A stretch of 64,000 bases of DNA from Bacillus altitudinis 41KF2b (GTDB taxonomy: Bacteria > Bacillota > Bacilli > Bacillales > Bacillaceae): the NCBI RefSeq assembly GCF_000691145.1, contig NZ_ASJC01000005.1:186001-250000 (forward strand). The letters run 5' to 3'. The first letter of the stretch is position 1; each line of letters begins with the position of its first letter. The notes under the pieces are model-generated. The model had not been told where the DNA came from, searched no databases, and worked only from the letters and a program-made list of their open reading frames with translations. The position numbers and the translations under genes are program-made. Below, piece after piece: positions 35,298 through 43,800 of this stretch.

Positions 35298-36530
35298 ATG
35301 ACCTCCACTTACTTTCACAGCCACGGCAGCCGCCGTTCGTTTTTTTAGGCGGTAGTATCCGATGAGTAAAAACGGAACGCCTGCAACGGTGACAATCGCC
35401 AAGACTGAAAAAATAGAAAGGGGATGGGCTGCGCCAAATAAGTCAATACACAATCCTCCGACAAACGGTCCGACGACGCTGCCGAGCTGAGAAAACCCCA
35501 TTGCGCCGAAGTATGACCCTTTCACTTCAGGTTTTGCAATATTGTCTACAAACAGATCCATCATCGCAAAGAGTAGCACTTCACCAATCGTAAACACGAC
35601 AATGATAAAAGCAAGCGTACCGAGACTTTGTGAAAAAGCAATGGCAAACAAACTGCCTGCTAGAAGCACGTTCCCAGTCGTTAACGACAAAATCGTTGAA
35701 TAGCGCTTAGCGATCATAATCAGCGGGTACTGAACGACAATGACAACCACTGCATTTAAGGATAAAAGATACCCAAACAGTTTAGGGCCATCCTCAATCA
35801 TAGGAGATGCCGATAAATATTGAGGCAGTGTTGAGCTTAGGTGTGAATAGCCAAATGAACATAAAGTAACGCCAATGAGGATGATGCTAAAGACCGTATC
35901 TTTCTGAATAATGGAAAGAGCTTTTTTGACGCCGATTTGTTTGGTGCTTTCTGGAGCAGCCACTGGGTGCTTTTGAAATTGCCATGCCAGCGTTAACCCG
36001 TACAACAAGTAAATGAGGGCAGCAACGAGAAATGGAAAAGTCGTTTTTGATGACCCGAGATATAAGCCAAGCAGCGGGCCGAAAATGACACCAATGTTAA
36101 TGGCCGTATACCGTAAGTTAAAGACAAACAACCGAATGCTCGATGGGGTGACATCGGATAAGAGTGCTTTAGACGTTGGTTCAAACAGCGCCCGGCACAG
36201 TCCATTTAAAGCATTCATAAAAAAGAAGACCCAAATGGCATCTGCAAACGCGAAGCCAACAAAGACAAGTGTCCAGCCAAAGATGGATAAAAGCATGACC
36301 TTTTTTCTGCCGATTCGGTCGGAAACATAGCCGCCGTAAAAACTCGCAACAATCCCAATAAGAGAGCTGACGGCAATGATCAATCCAGCTGAAGAGGCTG
36401 AGGCGCCTTTGACTTGTGTCAAATAAACGGCTAAAAAGGGAATGCTCATGGATGTCGCCATTCGGCCAAATATCGTGCCGATGATGATCGTCCAACTAAG
36501 TGGATGTAAAGTGCGTAAGTTATTTTTCAT
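35295..36530 (-). CDS. yqjV: Major facilitator superfamily transporter YqjV
   Basis: A 411-residue MFS permease with 12 predicted membrane segments. The conserved loop between helices 2 and 3 reads GGYVSDRIGRKKVML. The ATG at 36528-36530 follows GGGGAGACA; the longer frame lacks a site. It resembles multidrug-type exporters; substrate unknown. Convergent with coaA. Confidence 0.87.
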   Translation of the reverse strand: MKNNLRTLHPLSWTIIIGTIFGRMATSMSIPFLAVYLTQVKGASASSAGLIIAVSSLIGIVASFYGGYVSDRIGRKKVMLLSIFGWTLVFVGFAFADAIWVFFFMNALNGLCRALFEPTSKALLSDVTPSSIRLFVFNLRYTAINIGVIFGPLLGLYLGSSKTTFPFLVAALIYLLYGLTLAWQFQKHPVAAPESTKQIGVKKALSIIQKDTVFSIILIGVTLCSFGYSHLSSTLPQYLSASPMIEDGPKLFGYLLSLNAVVVIVVQYPLIMIAKRYSTILSLTTGNVLLAGSLFAIAFSQSLGTLAFIIVVFTIGEVLLFAMMDLFVDNIAKPEVKGSYFGAMGFSQLGSVVGPFVGGLCIDLFGAAHPLSIFSVLAIVTVAGVPFLLIGYYRLKKRTAAAVAVKVSGGH

Positions 36531-36761
36531 GCTGTGTCTCCCCTGAGTTTGTAAGATGTTCCAATCATACATGAAAAATTGTGCAAATTAAATACACAAT
36601 TTGATGGAGGAGTCATCCGTCAAATGACAGAGAAGCTTGAACCGTTCCGTTCATTCGAAGAGCATATGCCTCGTTTTCAAGGTTTTAAGCCTTGATGGAT
36701 CATAATTTTTTCAGAAAAACGAAGCGTGTTTTTCAATGATCATGTTTTCGTTTTGCGAAAA

Positions 36762-37106
36762 TCAATTGAGATCGATGGCAATAATTTGATGTAAGGAAAG
36801 GTTTAGAACATCTTCGTCATTCACGATTGTCATTTGGCGTGTTTCATAATGAATGGCTTTCACCCAGCCCCAAAACTGTGCTTTCATGCCGGATGAGACA
36901 TATGTCACGCAAATCGCTTGATCCTCGGTAATCGACTGTGTGATCAAAACATTCATTTCCTCTAGCTGATCGGAGCTGAGCGGTAGAGGTGTATATTCTT
37001 TTTTCTTTCGTTTTTGAGCAAGTAGTTGCTCCCGGTGCTCTGGTAGCATCATTCGGCTTGATTCCCACATGATGTTGTATCCAGGTGTTAATTTATTGGG
37101 ATTCAT
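36762..37106 (-). CDS. yqjX: YolD-like protein YqjX
   Basis: A 114-residue YolD-like domain protein. YolD-like genes typically follow UvrX/PolY2 polymerase genes in Firmicutes and are thought to assist them, much as UmuD relates to UmuC. ATG at 37106 behind CGGAGGCG, 15 bp after polYB, so one LexA-controlled operon. Biochemical role unproven. Confidence 0.87.
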   Translation of the reverse strand: MNPNKLTPGYNIMWESSRMMLPEHREQLLAQKRKKKEYTPLPLSSDQLEEMNVLITQSITEDQAICVTYVSSGMKAQFWGWVKAIHYETRQMTIVNDEDVLNLSLHQIIAIDLN

Positions 37107-37121
37107 GCTTGTTCGCCTCCG

Positions 37122-38354
37122 TTATTTGTAATGCCCGCCAATTTTTTCGGCGCGGTGATATGCCTGCCCTGCGCTTGTCAGTGACGAAGCATGCAGCAAT
37201 GCCGCAGGTCCATATTTCAGATGGATTTCATCAAATACTTTGCTGAGTTGATCTTTCTTCAAATGATGATCAAATAAAGTCAGCTGATAGTGGCTGTCAG
37301 GCTGCAGCTGTGAGAGGGTAATACCTACACTGCGAATGGGCTGGCCATCCCAGTGCTGCTGGCATAGCTGAATCGCTGCCTCTGCAATATCTGAGCCATA
37401 CTGTGTCGGTGAATGAAGCTTCATTTGTCGATGAAAGCCTGTTGGATGTGAAAAATCAGCCCCTCTTACACCAACAGACACCGTTTGACCGAGATAATGC
37501 TTAAAACGTGCCCGCCTAGCGACTTCCTCACTCAATTCAAGAAGAGCAACTTTGATCTCCTCAAAAGATGCGTAATCACGGGGAAGGGTCATATGATGCC
37601 CAACGGCTTTTTGTTGATCATGTGTGTGAATAGTGACTGGGGAGGGATCGTGTCCTAAAGCTGTTCGCTGCAGAAGCTCCCCATTGATTCCCCAGCGTTT
37701 TTTTAATCGGTCTAACGGATAAGTAGCAAGTGTGCCAATGGTACTGATGCCCATTCGTTTCAAATGATGCTCCATTCGTTTGCCGACGCCAAATAATTTC
37801 CCGATTGGAAGCGGCCATAAATCAGCAGCAACCCGGTCGGCACTCAGTTCATAGATGCCGGATGTGTTTTTTTTGGCAAAATGGTCACAGGCCATTTTAG
37901 CGAGCACTTTATTAGGGCCGATGCCCACACGTGCGTAAATGCCAGTCTGGTTCATAATCGTTGTTTGTATATGTTGAGCGATCTCATGTGGAGAGCCGAA
38001 TAGTGTAAGACTGCCTGTAATATCAAGAAACTGTTCATCAATGGAATATGGCTCGACAAGGTCTGTGTATTGTTCAAGCAGTTCTGTAATCATGACAGAG
38101 ACATCGAGATAGCGCTGCATACGTGGACGTACAACCACTGCTTCAGGACATTTCTCCTGTGCTTCCCATAACCTTGATGCATTTTGTACGCCACGTTTCT
38201 TCGCGAGAGGGCAGGCTGCCAGGACGACTCCGCTTCTTCGTTCTGGATCTCCAGAGACAATGAGCGGCACATCCTCCAAATGAGGCGCCTCCACCTTCTC
38301 AACTGATGCATAAAATGACTGCATATCCACAAGCAGAATGGCTCGTTCATTCAT
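37122..38354 (-). CDS. polYB: DNA polymerase PolYB (YqjW, UvrX/PolY2 type)
   Basis: A 410-residue Y-family polymerase of the damage-inducible branch. Catalytic Asp10 in LLVDMQSFYASVE, SIDEQFLDITG for the second acid pair, a thumb helix-hairpin-helix near GVGKRMEHHLKRMGI, and a clamp-binding QLTLF near the C-terminus. ATG at 38354 follows AAGAGGTGA. A LexA box sits 17 bp upstream. In B. subtilis this enzyme contributes to UV mutagenesis. Confidence 0.94.
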   Translation of the reverse strand: MNERAILLVDMQSFYASVEKVEAPHLEDVPLIVSGDPERRSGVVLAACPLAKKRGVQNASRLWEAQEKCPEAVVVRPRMQRYLDVSVMITELLEQYTDLVEPYSIDEQFLDITGSLTLFGSPHEIAQHIQTTIMNQTGIYARVGIGPNKVLAKMACDHFAKKNTSGIYELSADRVAADLWPLPIGKLFGVGKRMEHHLKRMGISTIGTLATYPLDRLKKRWGINGELLQRTALGHDPSPVTIHTHDQQKAVGHHMTLPRDYASFEEIKVALLELSEEVARRARFKHYLGQTVSVGVRGADFSHPTGFHRQMKLHSPTQYGSDIAEAAIQLCQQHWDGQPIRSVGITLSQLQPDSHYQLTLFDHHLKKDQLSKVFDEIHLKYGPAALLHASSLTSAGQAYHRAEKIGGHYK

Positions 38355-38370
38355 TGTACTTCACCTCTTA

Positions 38371-38382
38371 GAACGTATGTTC
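38371..38382 (-). promoter_or_regulatory. LexA (DinR) box upstream of polYB-yqjX
   Basis: GAACGTATGTTC fits GAACNNNNGTTC exactly. It overlaps the probable -10 region of the reverse-strand promoter (TTGTTT, 17 bp, TACGTT), so LexA would block transcription until the SOS response. Confidence 0.85.
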
Positions 38383-38447
38383 TGTATCTATTGTAAACAA
38401 CATGAGGTGAAATTCATACTGGTAAATCATTCAAAAGCTGACCATAC

Positions 38448-38476
38448 AAAAAAGACGAAGTGGTGAATACTTCGTC
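38448..38476 (-). terminator. terminator of the YfmQ-like gene
   Basis: Reverse strand GACGAAGT / ACTTCGTC followed by six T residues. Confidence 0.82.
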
Positions 38477-38495
38477 TCGTCTGCTGCAACGATTG

Positions 38496-38951
38496 TTAGG
38501 CATGTGCCATGTTGTGGAATGTTTGGAGCGGTTCAGAACGCAGACGATAAGCCATCAGCTTTTTCTTTGGCTTATGTGTAAACTGCCGAACCACATCCAC
38601 ATGGTCATCATAATGGAACAGATAAAGGGTGACATCATGTTTCCCAAGCTTTGTTTGCATAGTAAGCGGCGCTGGCCCTTCATTCGGATGAAGAAAGCGT
38701 TCTTCATCACCAGGGTAAATATAATAGCGTTCAATAAAGATCGCATCATTAAAATGTTGAATGATTTCAGATGCTCGCTGCTCATCAAGCGAACGACCTT
38801 GAAAAGTAATATTTGTTTGCTCACTTGTTACTTTAGCATGTACGGCGTAGCGGCTAAAAAGACGCTCAACAACACCAGAAGGCAAAGAAGTGACAAGCAG
38901 CTTTAAAAGACTAAATACAACAAGCGAAATAACAACCCAAACCAATCTCAT
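38496..38951 (-). CDS. YfmQ-like membrane-anchored protein
   Basis: A 151-residue protein with one N-terminal hydrophobic helix (residues 2-25, MRLVWVVISLVVFSLLKLLV) and an extracellular or cytosolic alpha/beta remainder. It resembles the Bacillus YfmQ family in the segments SRYAVHAKVT, NITFQG and IQHFNDAIFIERYYIYPG. No function is known. The start is uncertain: ATG 38951 lies three bases after GGAG, and TTG 38960 or ATG 38954 are possible. An antisense frame of similar length has no ribosome site and was ignored. Confidence 0.6.
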   Translation of the reverse strand: MRLVWVVISLVVFSLLKLLVTSLPSGVVERLFSRYAVHAKVTSEQTNITFQGRSLDEQRASEIIQHFNDAIFIERYYIYPGDEERFLHPNEGPAPLTMQTKLGKHDVTLYLFHYDDHVDVVRQFTHKPKKKLMAYRLRSEPLQTFHNMAHA

Positions 38952-39227
38952 CATCTCCAATAAACATTTGTACCATTTCCTATATGAACCATCTTAACAT
39001 AACAAATGAATGAAACTTTCGCACAAAAAGTGAACTTTTTGAAATAAGTGTGAAGATTTAAAAGGAGATGACGGCTGAAAGACGAAGAACCAACAAGTGA
39101 ACATGAAAAAAGACGGGTATACTGTCTTTACAACCATTTGATCAGACAGTAGACTATTGAAACAATCGCATTTTTGAGAAAAAACGAATCAAAGGAAAGC
39201 CAAAATGGAAAAAGGGGCGAGGCCATC

Positions 39228-39707
39228 ATGATACGTCAAGTGAAACCGTCAGATTTTTACGCAGTCACATCCGTTATTCAAAGCTGGTGGGGAGGCAGAG
39301 ATTTGCGTGCAAAATTGCCAAAGCTCTTTTTTGAACATTTCCAGCAAACAAGTTTTGTTGTCGTTGAAAAGGGAGAGCTGATCGGCTTTTTGGTTGGTTT
39401 TTTATCGCAATCTCATTCGGATGAAGCCTATATTCACTTTGTTGGCGTCCACCCAGATCACCGTAAATTAAAGATAGGTAAAATCCTCTATCAAGCTTTT
39501 TATGAAGCGGCTGAAAAGGAAGGAAGAACAACAATTAAAGCTGTCACAGCTCCTATCAATAAAGTCTCCATTGCTTACCATACAAAACTCGGATTTCAGA
39601 TAGAAAAGGGAGATAAAACAGTAGATGGCATCTCAGTCTTTTCAGATTACGATGGCATTCATGAAGACCGTGTGTTATTTGTAAAGAAGCTGGAGGCAAT
39701 GAAATGA
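39228..39707 (+). CDS. yqjY: GNAT acetyltransferase YqjY
   Basis: A 159-residue GCN5-related N-acetyltransferase. The acetyl-CoA loop is [17 protein letters not shown] (a variant of the Q/RxxGxG/A motif) and beta-5 lies in [21 protein letters not shown]. The ATG at 39228 follows AAAAGGGGCGAGG. It ends in an ATGA overlap with yqkA. Substrate unknown. Confidence 0.85.
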   Translation: MIRQVKPSDFYAVTSVIQSWWGGRDLRAKLPKLFFEHFQQTSFVVVEKGELIGFLVGFLSQSHSDEAYIHFVGVHPDHRKLKIGKILYQAFYEAAEKEGRTTIKAVTAPINKVSIAYHTKLGFQIEKGDKTVDGISVFSDYDGIHEDRVLFVKKLEAMK

Positions 39708-40678
39708 TTGTTCATTTAGATCACACAATAAGTGATGTAGCAAAGCAGATTTTACATATTCAACTAGCTGCATACCAACAAGAAGCTGAACAAATTGGTT
39801 ATGCTGATCTTCCGCCATTAAAAGAGAATATTCAAGATGTCATGAGAGCAAAAGAGCAATTTATTGGTTTTCAGCAAGATGATATCTTATTAGGTGTAGC
39901 CTCTTATGAAGAGCTGAAAGATTGTTTGATCATTAGTCGATTGGCTGTTCATCCAAAAGCGCTAAAGCAGGGGATTGGAACAAGACTTATGTCGACAATT
40001 ATGGAGAAGAATGTCCCGATAGAACTGACCACAGGGCAAGAAAACACCCCTGCAAAAAGGCTATATGAAAAATTGGGGTTTTTTGAAACAAATGTGATTC
40101 ATGTGGCAAAAGAGCTCACCCTATCAAAAATGAAATGGACACCGCGACGCAAGGTTGAGGTTGTCGAATTCAAAAAAGAATGGCATGAAGAATTCCGTCA
40201 AGAAAAGCAGCGACTCAAGCAAATCATTCAAAAGAGCTGGATAGAAGGATACCATATTGGCAGCACGTCAGTTACAGGACTTGTTGCCAAACCAATTATA
40301 GATATATTAATAGAAGTAAGCGATATAGAAGAGATTGATAGGAAAAAAGAGAGATTTGAACACCTTGGATACGAAGTGCTCGGTGAAAATGGTATAAAAG
40401 GGAGACGTTTTTTTCAAAAGGGTGGCTTGAATCGTACGCATCATGTCCATGTTTATGAAAGAAATCATCCTGATGTGAAAAGACATTTATTGTTTCGAGA
40501 TTACTTAAGAGTCCAGCCAGAACGAGCTGTAGCGTATGCGTCTGTCAAGGAACAATTAGCAAATCAGTATCCGGAAGATATACAAAGCTATATGGCAGGA
40601 AAGAATGAAATCATAAAAGAAATAGAAAATGAGGCATATCGCTGGGATAGAGAAGGAAGAGAGGAAGCTCTTAAATAA
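39704..40678 (+). CDS. yqkA: YqkA: GNAT acetyltransferase fused to a UPF0157 (GrpB) domain
   Basis: A 324-residue two-domain protein. Residues 1-140 form a GNAT domain ([30 protein letters not shown]). Residues about 148-315 are a GrpB/UPF0157 nucleotidyltransferase-like domain ([35 protein letters not shown]). Both occur in B. subtilis YqkA. The IGSTSV..KPIIDI core resembles the polymerase-beta GS motif and metal Asp. Start overlaps the yqjY stop by 4 nt. Substrates unknown. Confidence 0.88.
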   Translation: MIVHLDHTISDVAKQILHIQLAAYQQEAEQIGYADLPPLKENIQDVMRAKEQFIGFQQDDILLGVASYEELKDCLIISRLAVHPKALKQGIGTRLMSTIMEKNVPIELTTGQENTPAKRLYEKLGFFETNVIHVAKELTLSKMKWTPRRKVEVVEFKKEWHEEFRQEKQRLKQIIQKSWIEGYHIGSTSVTGLVAKPIIDILIEVSDIEEIDRKKERFEHLGYEVLGENGIKGRRFFQKGGLNRTHHVHVYERNHPDVKRHLLFRDYLRVQPERAVAYASVKEQLANQYPEDIQSYMAGKNEIIKEIENEAYRWDREGREEALK

Positions 40679-40695
40679 GCTGCCTCTTCTCCTCG

Positions 40696-41403
40696 TTAAT
40701 TAGGAAGCTGAACATTGCCTTTTACAATATAGGCCTGTGAAGCAGCAGTAGACGGAAGAGCGGGTAATTGATCCTTTACTATGACCCCGCGGATATCTGT
40801 GATTCGAACAGGAAGAGATGTAGACCCCATATGAAAGCCAAGGAAATGGTTGTAGTCTGTCTTTTCCATGTTCACCCATTTTCCATCTTTGTAATATTCC
40901 ATTTTCATAACCGGATATTTATGATTGCGCACTTGAATCGCAGCCCACCACTCACTGCTACCTTCTTTTATTCTGTAAGCTACATTTCCGCTAATCGGTG
41001 CTTTTATAATTTTCCAACTAATCGGGATTTTCCCATCTTCCATATTGCCAATTTTGGTAAAGGCATTAGGAGAAAGATCAAGAGCTCCTTTTGCTCCTTC
41101 TGGATATTTATCGGTTACATACACAACGGTTTTTCCTTTTGGCCCCGTTACTTCAAGGTAAGCCCCTGCAAGTGCCGCATTTACACCTTTATAGTTATAG
41201 TCATGGGGATTTAAAGCTGTAATTTTCATGTCAGAGGGAATAGGATCTAATAAAGCGGCGCCCCCTGAGTAACCAGATCCCGTATAAGTCGCATAGCTTT
41301 CTCGTACTTCATCAAGGATAGATGCCGCTTTCGTGTTTGGCATAGTGAAACTCAACATCAATATCAGCGCCCCGATAAAGCAGAGAGATAATCTTTTTTT
41401 CAC
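40696..41403 (-). CDS. Bacterial expansin (YoaJ/EXLX1-like)
   Basis: A 235-residue secreted expansin. It has a signal peptide (MKKRLSLCFIGALILMLSFTMPNTKA), then domain D1, a double-psi barrel with TYTGSGYSGGAALLDP and the key Asp in ALDLSPNAF, then domain D2, a CBM63 cellulose-binding sandwich with the aromatic platform residues WWAAIQVRNHKYPV. Expansins loosen plant cell walls without hydrolysis and help root colonisation. It sits between yqkA and yqkB, whereas B. subtilis carries yoaJ elsewhere. ATG follows CAGGAGG. Confidence 0.93.
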   Translation of the reverse strand: MKKRLSLCFIGALILMLSFTMPNTKAASILDEVRESYATYTGSGYSGGAALLDPIPSDMKITALNPHDYNYKGVNAALAGAYLEVTGPKGKTVVYVTDKYPEGAKGALDLSPNAFTKIGNMEDGKIPISWKIIKAPISGNVAYRIKEGSSEWWAAIQVRNHKYPVMKMEYYKDGKWVNMEKTDYNHFLGFHMGSTSLPVRITDIRGVIVKDQLPALPSTAASQAYIVKGNVQLPN

Positions 41404-41615
41404 GATCTAAAACCTCCTGTTTCTTCTTTTAAAATGGATAGCGTCATCAGTATAATTCTAAAAAACAGGATGCAGAAAGAGTCAATAGATAGATATAATC
41501 CTAGTGAGAAGAGCGTGTATTTCAAAGAGTGTGACTTTCGGATTTAGTCGTGTGTCATGTTTTATGGTGTTTTATGTGTTACAATGTAAGCATCAATTTA
41601 AAAAGGATGTTCGCC

Positions 41616-41942
41616 ATGTATATTCACATCACAGAACTGGCTAAAACATATATAGAAAAACAGCAAACAGGAAACGAAACCAAAGAATTACTGCTTCGCT
41701 ACGATTCAGAAGGTTGTGGCTGTGCAGTGAGTGGCGTACCGATGCTTTGGTTAACAAGTGAAAGAACAGGTGAATGGGAACCACTTAAAAATAGCCAACA
41801 TTTAAAACTATATATACACACAGCACAAAAGGTGTTTTTTGACGAGGAAATGACGATTGATTTTAATGAAAAAGCCAATACACTTATGTTGAAAAGTCCT
41901 CAACAAATACTCAGCCCGAGAATGGGTATACTTGTAAAGTAA
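41616..41942 (+). CDS. yqkB: YqkB, HesB/IscA-like fold protein
   Basis: A 108-residue HesB-like protein with the CGC sequence in SEGCGCAVSG but without the full three-Cys A-type carrier set (no C-terminal CxC). The ATG at 41616 follows AAAAAGGATG; 22 upstream codons are in frame but unsupported. It is followed by yqkC after 12 bp. A role in iron-sulfur or metal handling is possible but not shown. Confidence 0.8.
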   Translation: MYIHITELAKTYIEKQQTGNETKELLLRYDSEGCGCAVSGVPMLWLTSERTGEWEPLKNSQHLKLYIHTAQKVFFDEEMTIDFNEKANTLMLKSPQQILSPRMGILVK

Positions 41943-41954
41943 GGTGGAAACGTA

Positions 41955-42194
41955 GTGGATCAAAAGCTGAAAGTGATACAAAATACGGCACAAAATAAAA
42001 CGTGGGTGTCGTTTTTAAATAATAATCATCCATATAGCCTTTTGCACTGGTCAATCGGTGGAATGGATTCAGTAAAAAAGGACGTCTGGCTTCTCCAAGA
42101 TGAAGTCACATTTGAAACGGAAGAATTTCCAACGCTTGAATTAGCAGTCAGTTGGATAAAAGAGAATATGGAACACGTAACAGATGTGTTATAA
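41955..42194 (+). CDS. yqkC: YqkC, DUF2552 family
   Basis: A 79-residue small cytosolic protein conserved in bacilli; no function is known. GTG start at 41955 behind AAGGTGGAAAC. Forms a two-gene unit with yqkB and ends in a terminator at 42193-42220. Confidence 0.8.
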   Translation: MDQKLKVIQNTAQNKTWVSFLNNNHPYSLLHWSIGGMDSVKKDVWLLQDEVTFETEEFPTLELAVSWIKENMEHVTDVL

Positions 42195-42220
42195 GCCCTT
42201 TGCTGAAGAGGGCTTTTTTT
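42193..42220 (+). terminator. terminator after yqkBC
   Basis: AAGCCCT / AGGGCTT followed by T residues. Confidence 0.82.
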
Positions 42221-42382
42221 GTGCCATCATCATCTCATCAAACAGGAGAACTGTCTAATTTGAAAAATGAGATTTTTCAACGATAAAAATTCATTTTTAA
42301 CAAACATTTCGACAAAATGAGAAAAGTAGAAAGAGAAAAATAGAGACTGTAAATGCCGAAAAATCGGCAATGGAAGCGGTTA

Positions 42383-42398
42383 TTGCGGGATACCGAAA
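42383..42398 (+). promoter_or_regulatory. ComA box upstream of rap
   Basis: TTGCGG-GATA-CCGAAA matches the ComA consensus TTGCGGnnnnCCGCAA at 11 of 12 specified positions. Its centre lies about 60-70 bp before the likely start (TATGAT at 42443-42448, weak -35), the distance at which ComA~P activates. A second inverted repeat, TGCCGA-AAAA-TCGGCA, is just upstream. Confidence 0.7.
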
Positions 42399-42494
42399 AC
42401 TTTACGAAAAACGACATTTCATATTTCTTCCATTCGAGGGAATATGATAGAATACAACATGTATCGTACATGAGGAGGGAGGTGCTAAGGTGAA

Positions 42495-43757
42495 TTGAAG
42501 CTCAAGCTGTCATCGCCTCAGGTTGGAATCAAAATAAACGAATGGTATAGGCAGATTTGCGGATTTCATGTCATGAAAGCAGAGAAGCTAAAGGCCGAGA
42601 TCGAGCAGGAAATCCTTGAGATGGAGCAAGATCAGAACTTGCTGCTTTTTTACCAGCTGATGGATTTTCGACATAAGGTCATGCTTGAATATTTTGAACC
42701 GGCAAAAAAAGCCTCGAATGATGAGGAGATTAAGAAGCTTCTAGAAACAATTGAACATTCGCAGACCAAATTAACAGATATGCTTGAATATTATGTTCAT
42801 TTTTTTACAGGAATGTTTGAATTTGAACAGAGAAACTATTTGAGCGCCATTGCTTATTACCGTTCCGCAGAAAAAAAGCTCAATCTCATATCAGATGATA
42901 TAGAAAGAGCAGAATTTTATTTTAAATTAGCAGAAATATACTACCACATGAAACAAACCCACTTTTCGATGCACTATGCTTTGCAAGCGTTAGATACGTA
43001 CTCTGCCTACAGAACGTACACGCTGAGAATCATCCACTGTGAATTTGTCATCGGTGCAAACTATGATGATTTGAAATGCTATGAACATGCATTGCCCTAC
43101 TTTAAAAATGCTCTAAAGCGAGCACGCTCAATTGGAAACCCTCGAGTCATAGGTTCGGCCCTTTTCAACTTAGGTAACTGCTATTACCAAATGAACGATC
43201 TTGCTACAGCAAGTCGCTATCTCAAAGACTCTCTTGAAGTGTTTGAAAAGGAGAATTTAACCCATCTGAATCGCTCTCTAGACCCACTATTTATGCTGAC
43301 CCAAATCCTGTTTAAACAAAAACAAATAGAAGAGTCATTAACCCTCTATCAACAAGGTATTATGAAAGCCTGTGAATTAGAAGATGAAATTTACATCTGC
43401 AAGTTTCAGTTTTTAAAAGCATTATACGTTGATGCAGAAATAAAAATCATAGACGATACATTAGATTTGTTGGAGGACAAGCGTTTATACCCAGATATTG
43501 AGGAACTGGCACTTGATGCGGCTCATTATTATAATGAGCTTGGATTATTTGAAGTTTCTACCCGGTATTACGAAAGGAAAATTCAAGCCATATCAAAAAT
43601 TCAAAATGGAGGTCATTTATATGAAAATGAGTTTGATAGTTCTTTTATTGGCAGCAACTGCAGGGTTATCGGTCATGAGTCAGCAGCAATCGGAAGAGAG
43701 CCATATGGAGCTGGCGGGCAGACACCATACAACAGTGGTGACTATCGTATAAGTTAG
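42495..43757 (+). CDS. Rap response-regulator aspartate phosphatase, C-terminally extended
   Basis: A Rap-family protein: N-terminal three-helix bundle (VGIKINEWYRQICGF, EQDQNLLLFYQLMDFRHKVMLEYFEP) and a C-terminal array of TPR repeats that bind a Phr peptide. Raps dephosphorylate Spo0F or sequester ComA and related regulators. Rap proteins normally end just after a GG..LYE motif; here that motif is at residues 372-377 but the frame continues about 40 residues to 420, across the whole phr gene. TTG start at 42495 aligns with the family start and follows AGGAGGGAGGTG. Which regulator it targets is unknown. Confidence 0.88.
   Translation: MKLKLSSPQVGIKINEWYRQICGFHVMKAEKLKAEIEQEILEMEQDQNLLLFYQLMDFRHKVMLEYFEPAKKASNDEEIKKLLETIEHSQTKLTDMLEYYVHFFTGMFEFEQRNYLSAIAYYRSAEKKLNLISDDIERAEFYFKLAEIYYHMKQTHFSMHYALQALDTYSAYRTYTLRIIHCEFVIGANYDDLKCYEHALPYFKNALKRARSIGNPRVIGSALFNLGNCYYQMNDLATASRYLKDSLEVFEKENLTHLNRSLDPLFMLTQILFKQKQIEESLTLYQQGIMKACELEDEIYICKFQFLKALYVDAEIKIIDDTLDLLEDKRLYPDIEELALDAAHYYNELGLFEVSTRYYERKIQAISKIQNGGHLYENEFDSSFIGSNCRVIGHESAAIGREPYGAGGQTPYNSGDYRIS
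43621..43752 (+). CDS. Phr signalling peptide precursor, nested in rap
   Basis: A 43-codon gene in another frame inside the 3' end of rap, behind GGAGG at eight bases' distance. Product: signal peptide MKMSLIVLLLAATAGLSVMS, then a polar tail with MELAGRHHTTVVTIV. The candidate mature pentapeptide is GRHHT (residues 33-37), fitting the xRxxT pattern of ARNQT, SRNVT and ERGMT; it is internal, as in PhrE. After export and re-import it would inhibit the adjacent Rap. Confidence 0.85.
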   Translation: MKMSLIVLLLAATAGLSVMSQQQSEESHMELAGRHHTTVVTIV

Positions 43758-43760
43758 CAA

Positions 43761-43800
43761 AAAGAGGAGACGAACGGCTGTTCATTCTCCTCTTTCATTT
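43761..43800. terminator. bidirectional terminator between phr and yqkD
   Basis: AAAGAGGAG / CTCCTCTTT with an inner GAAC / GTTC stem. Confidence 0.82.

Noticed and set aside
38460-38906. 148-codon forward frame opposite the YfmQ-like gene
   Set aside because: No ribosome site; the reverse-strand protein has a coherent membrane anchor and family resemblance.
39061-39150. Possible ten-codon peptide (ATGACGGCTG...) before yqjY
   Set aside because: The ATG overlaps its own putative ribosome site; nothing else supports it.
43498-43620. Upstream extension of the phr frame inside rap
   Set aside because: The ATG at 43621 has GGAGG at eight bases and starts a proper signal peptide; earlier codons do not.
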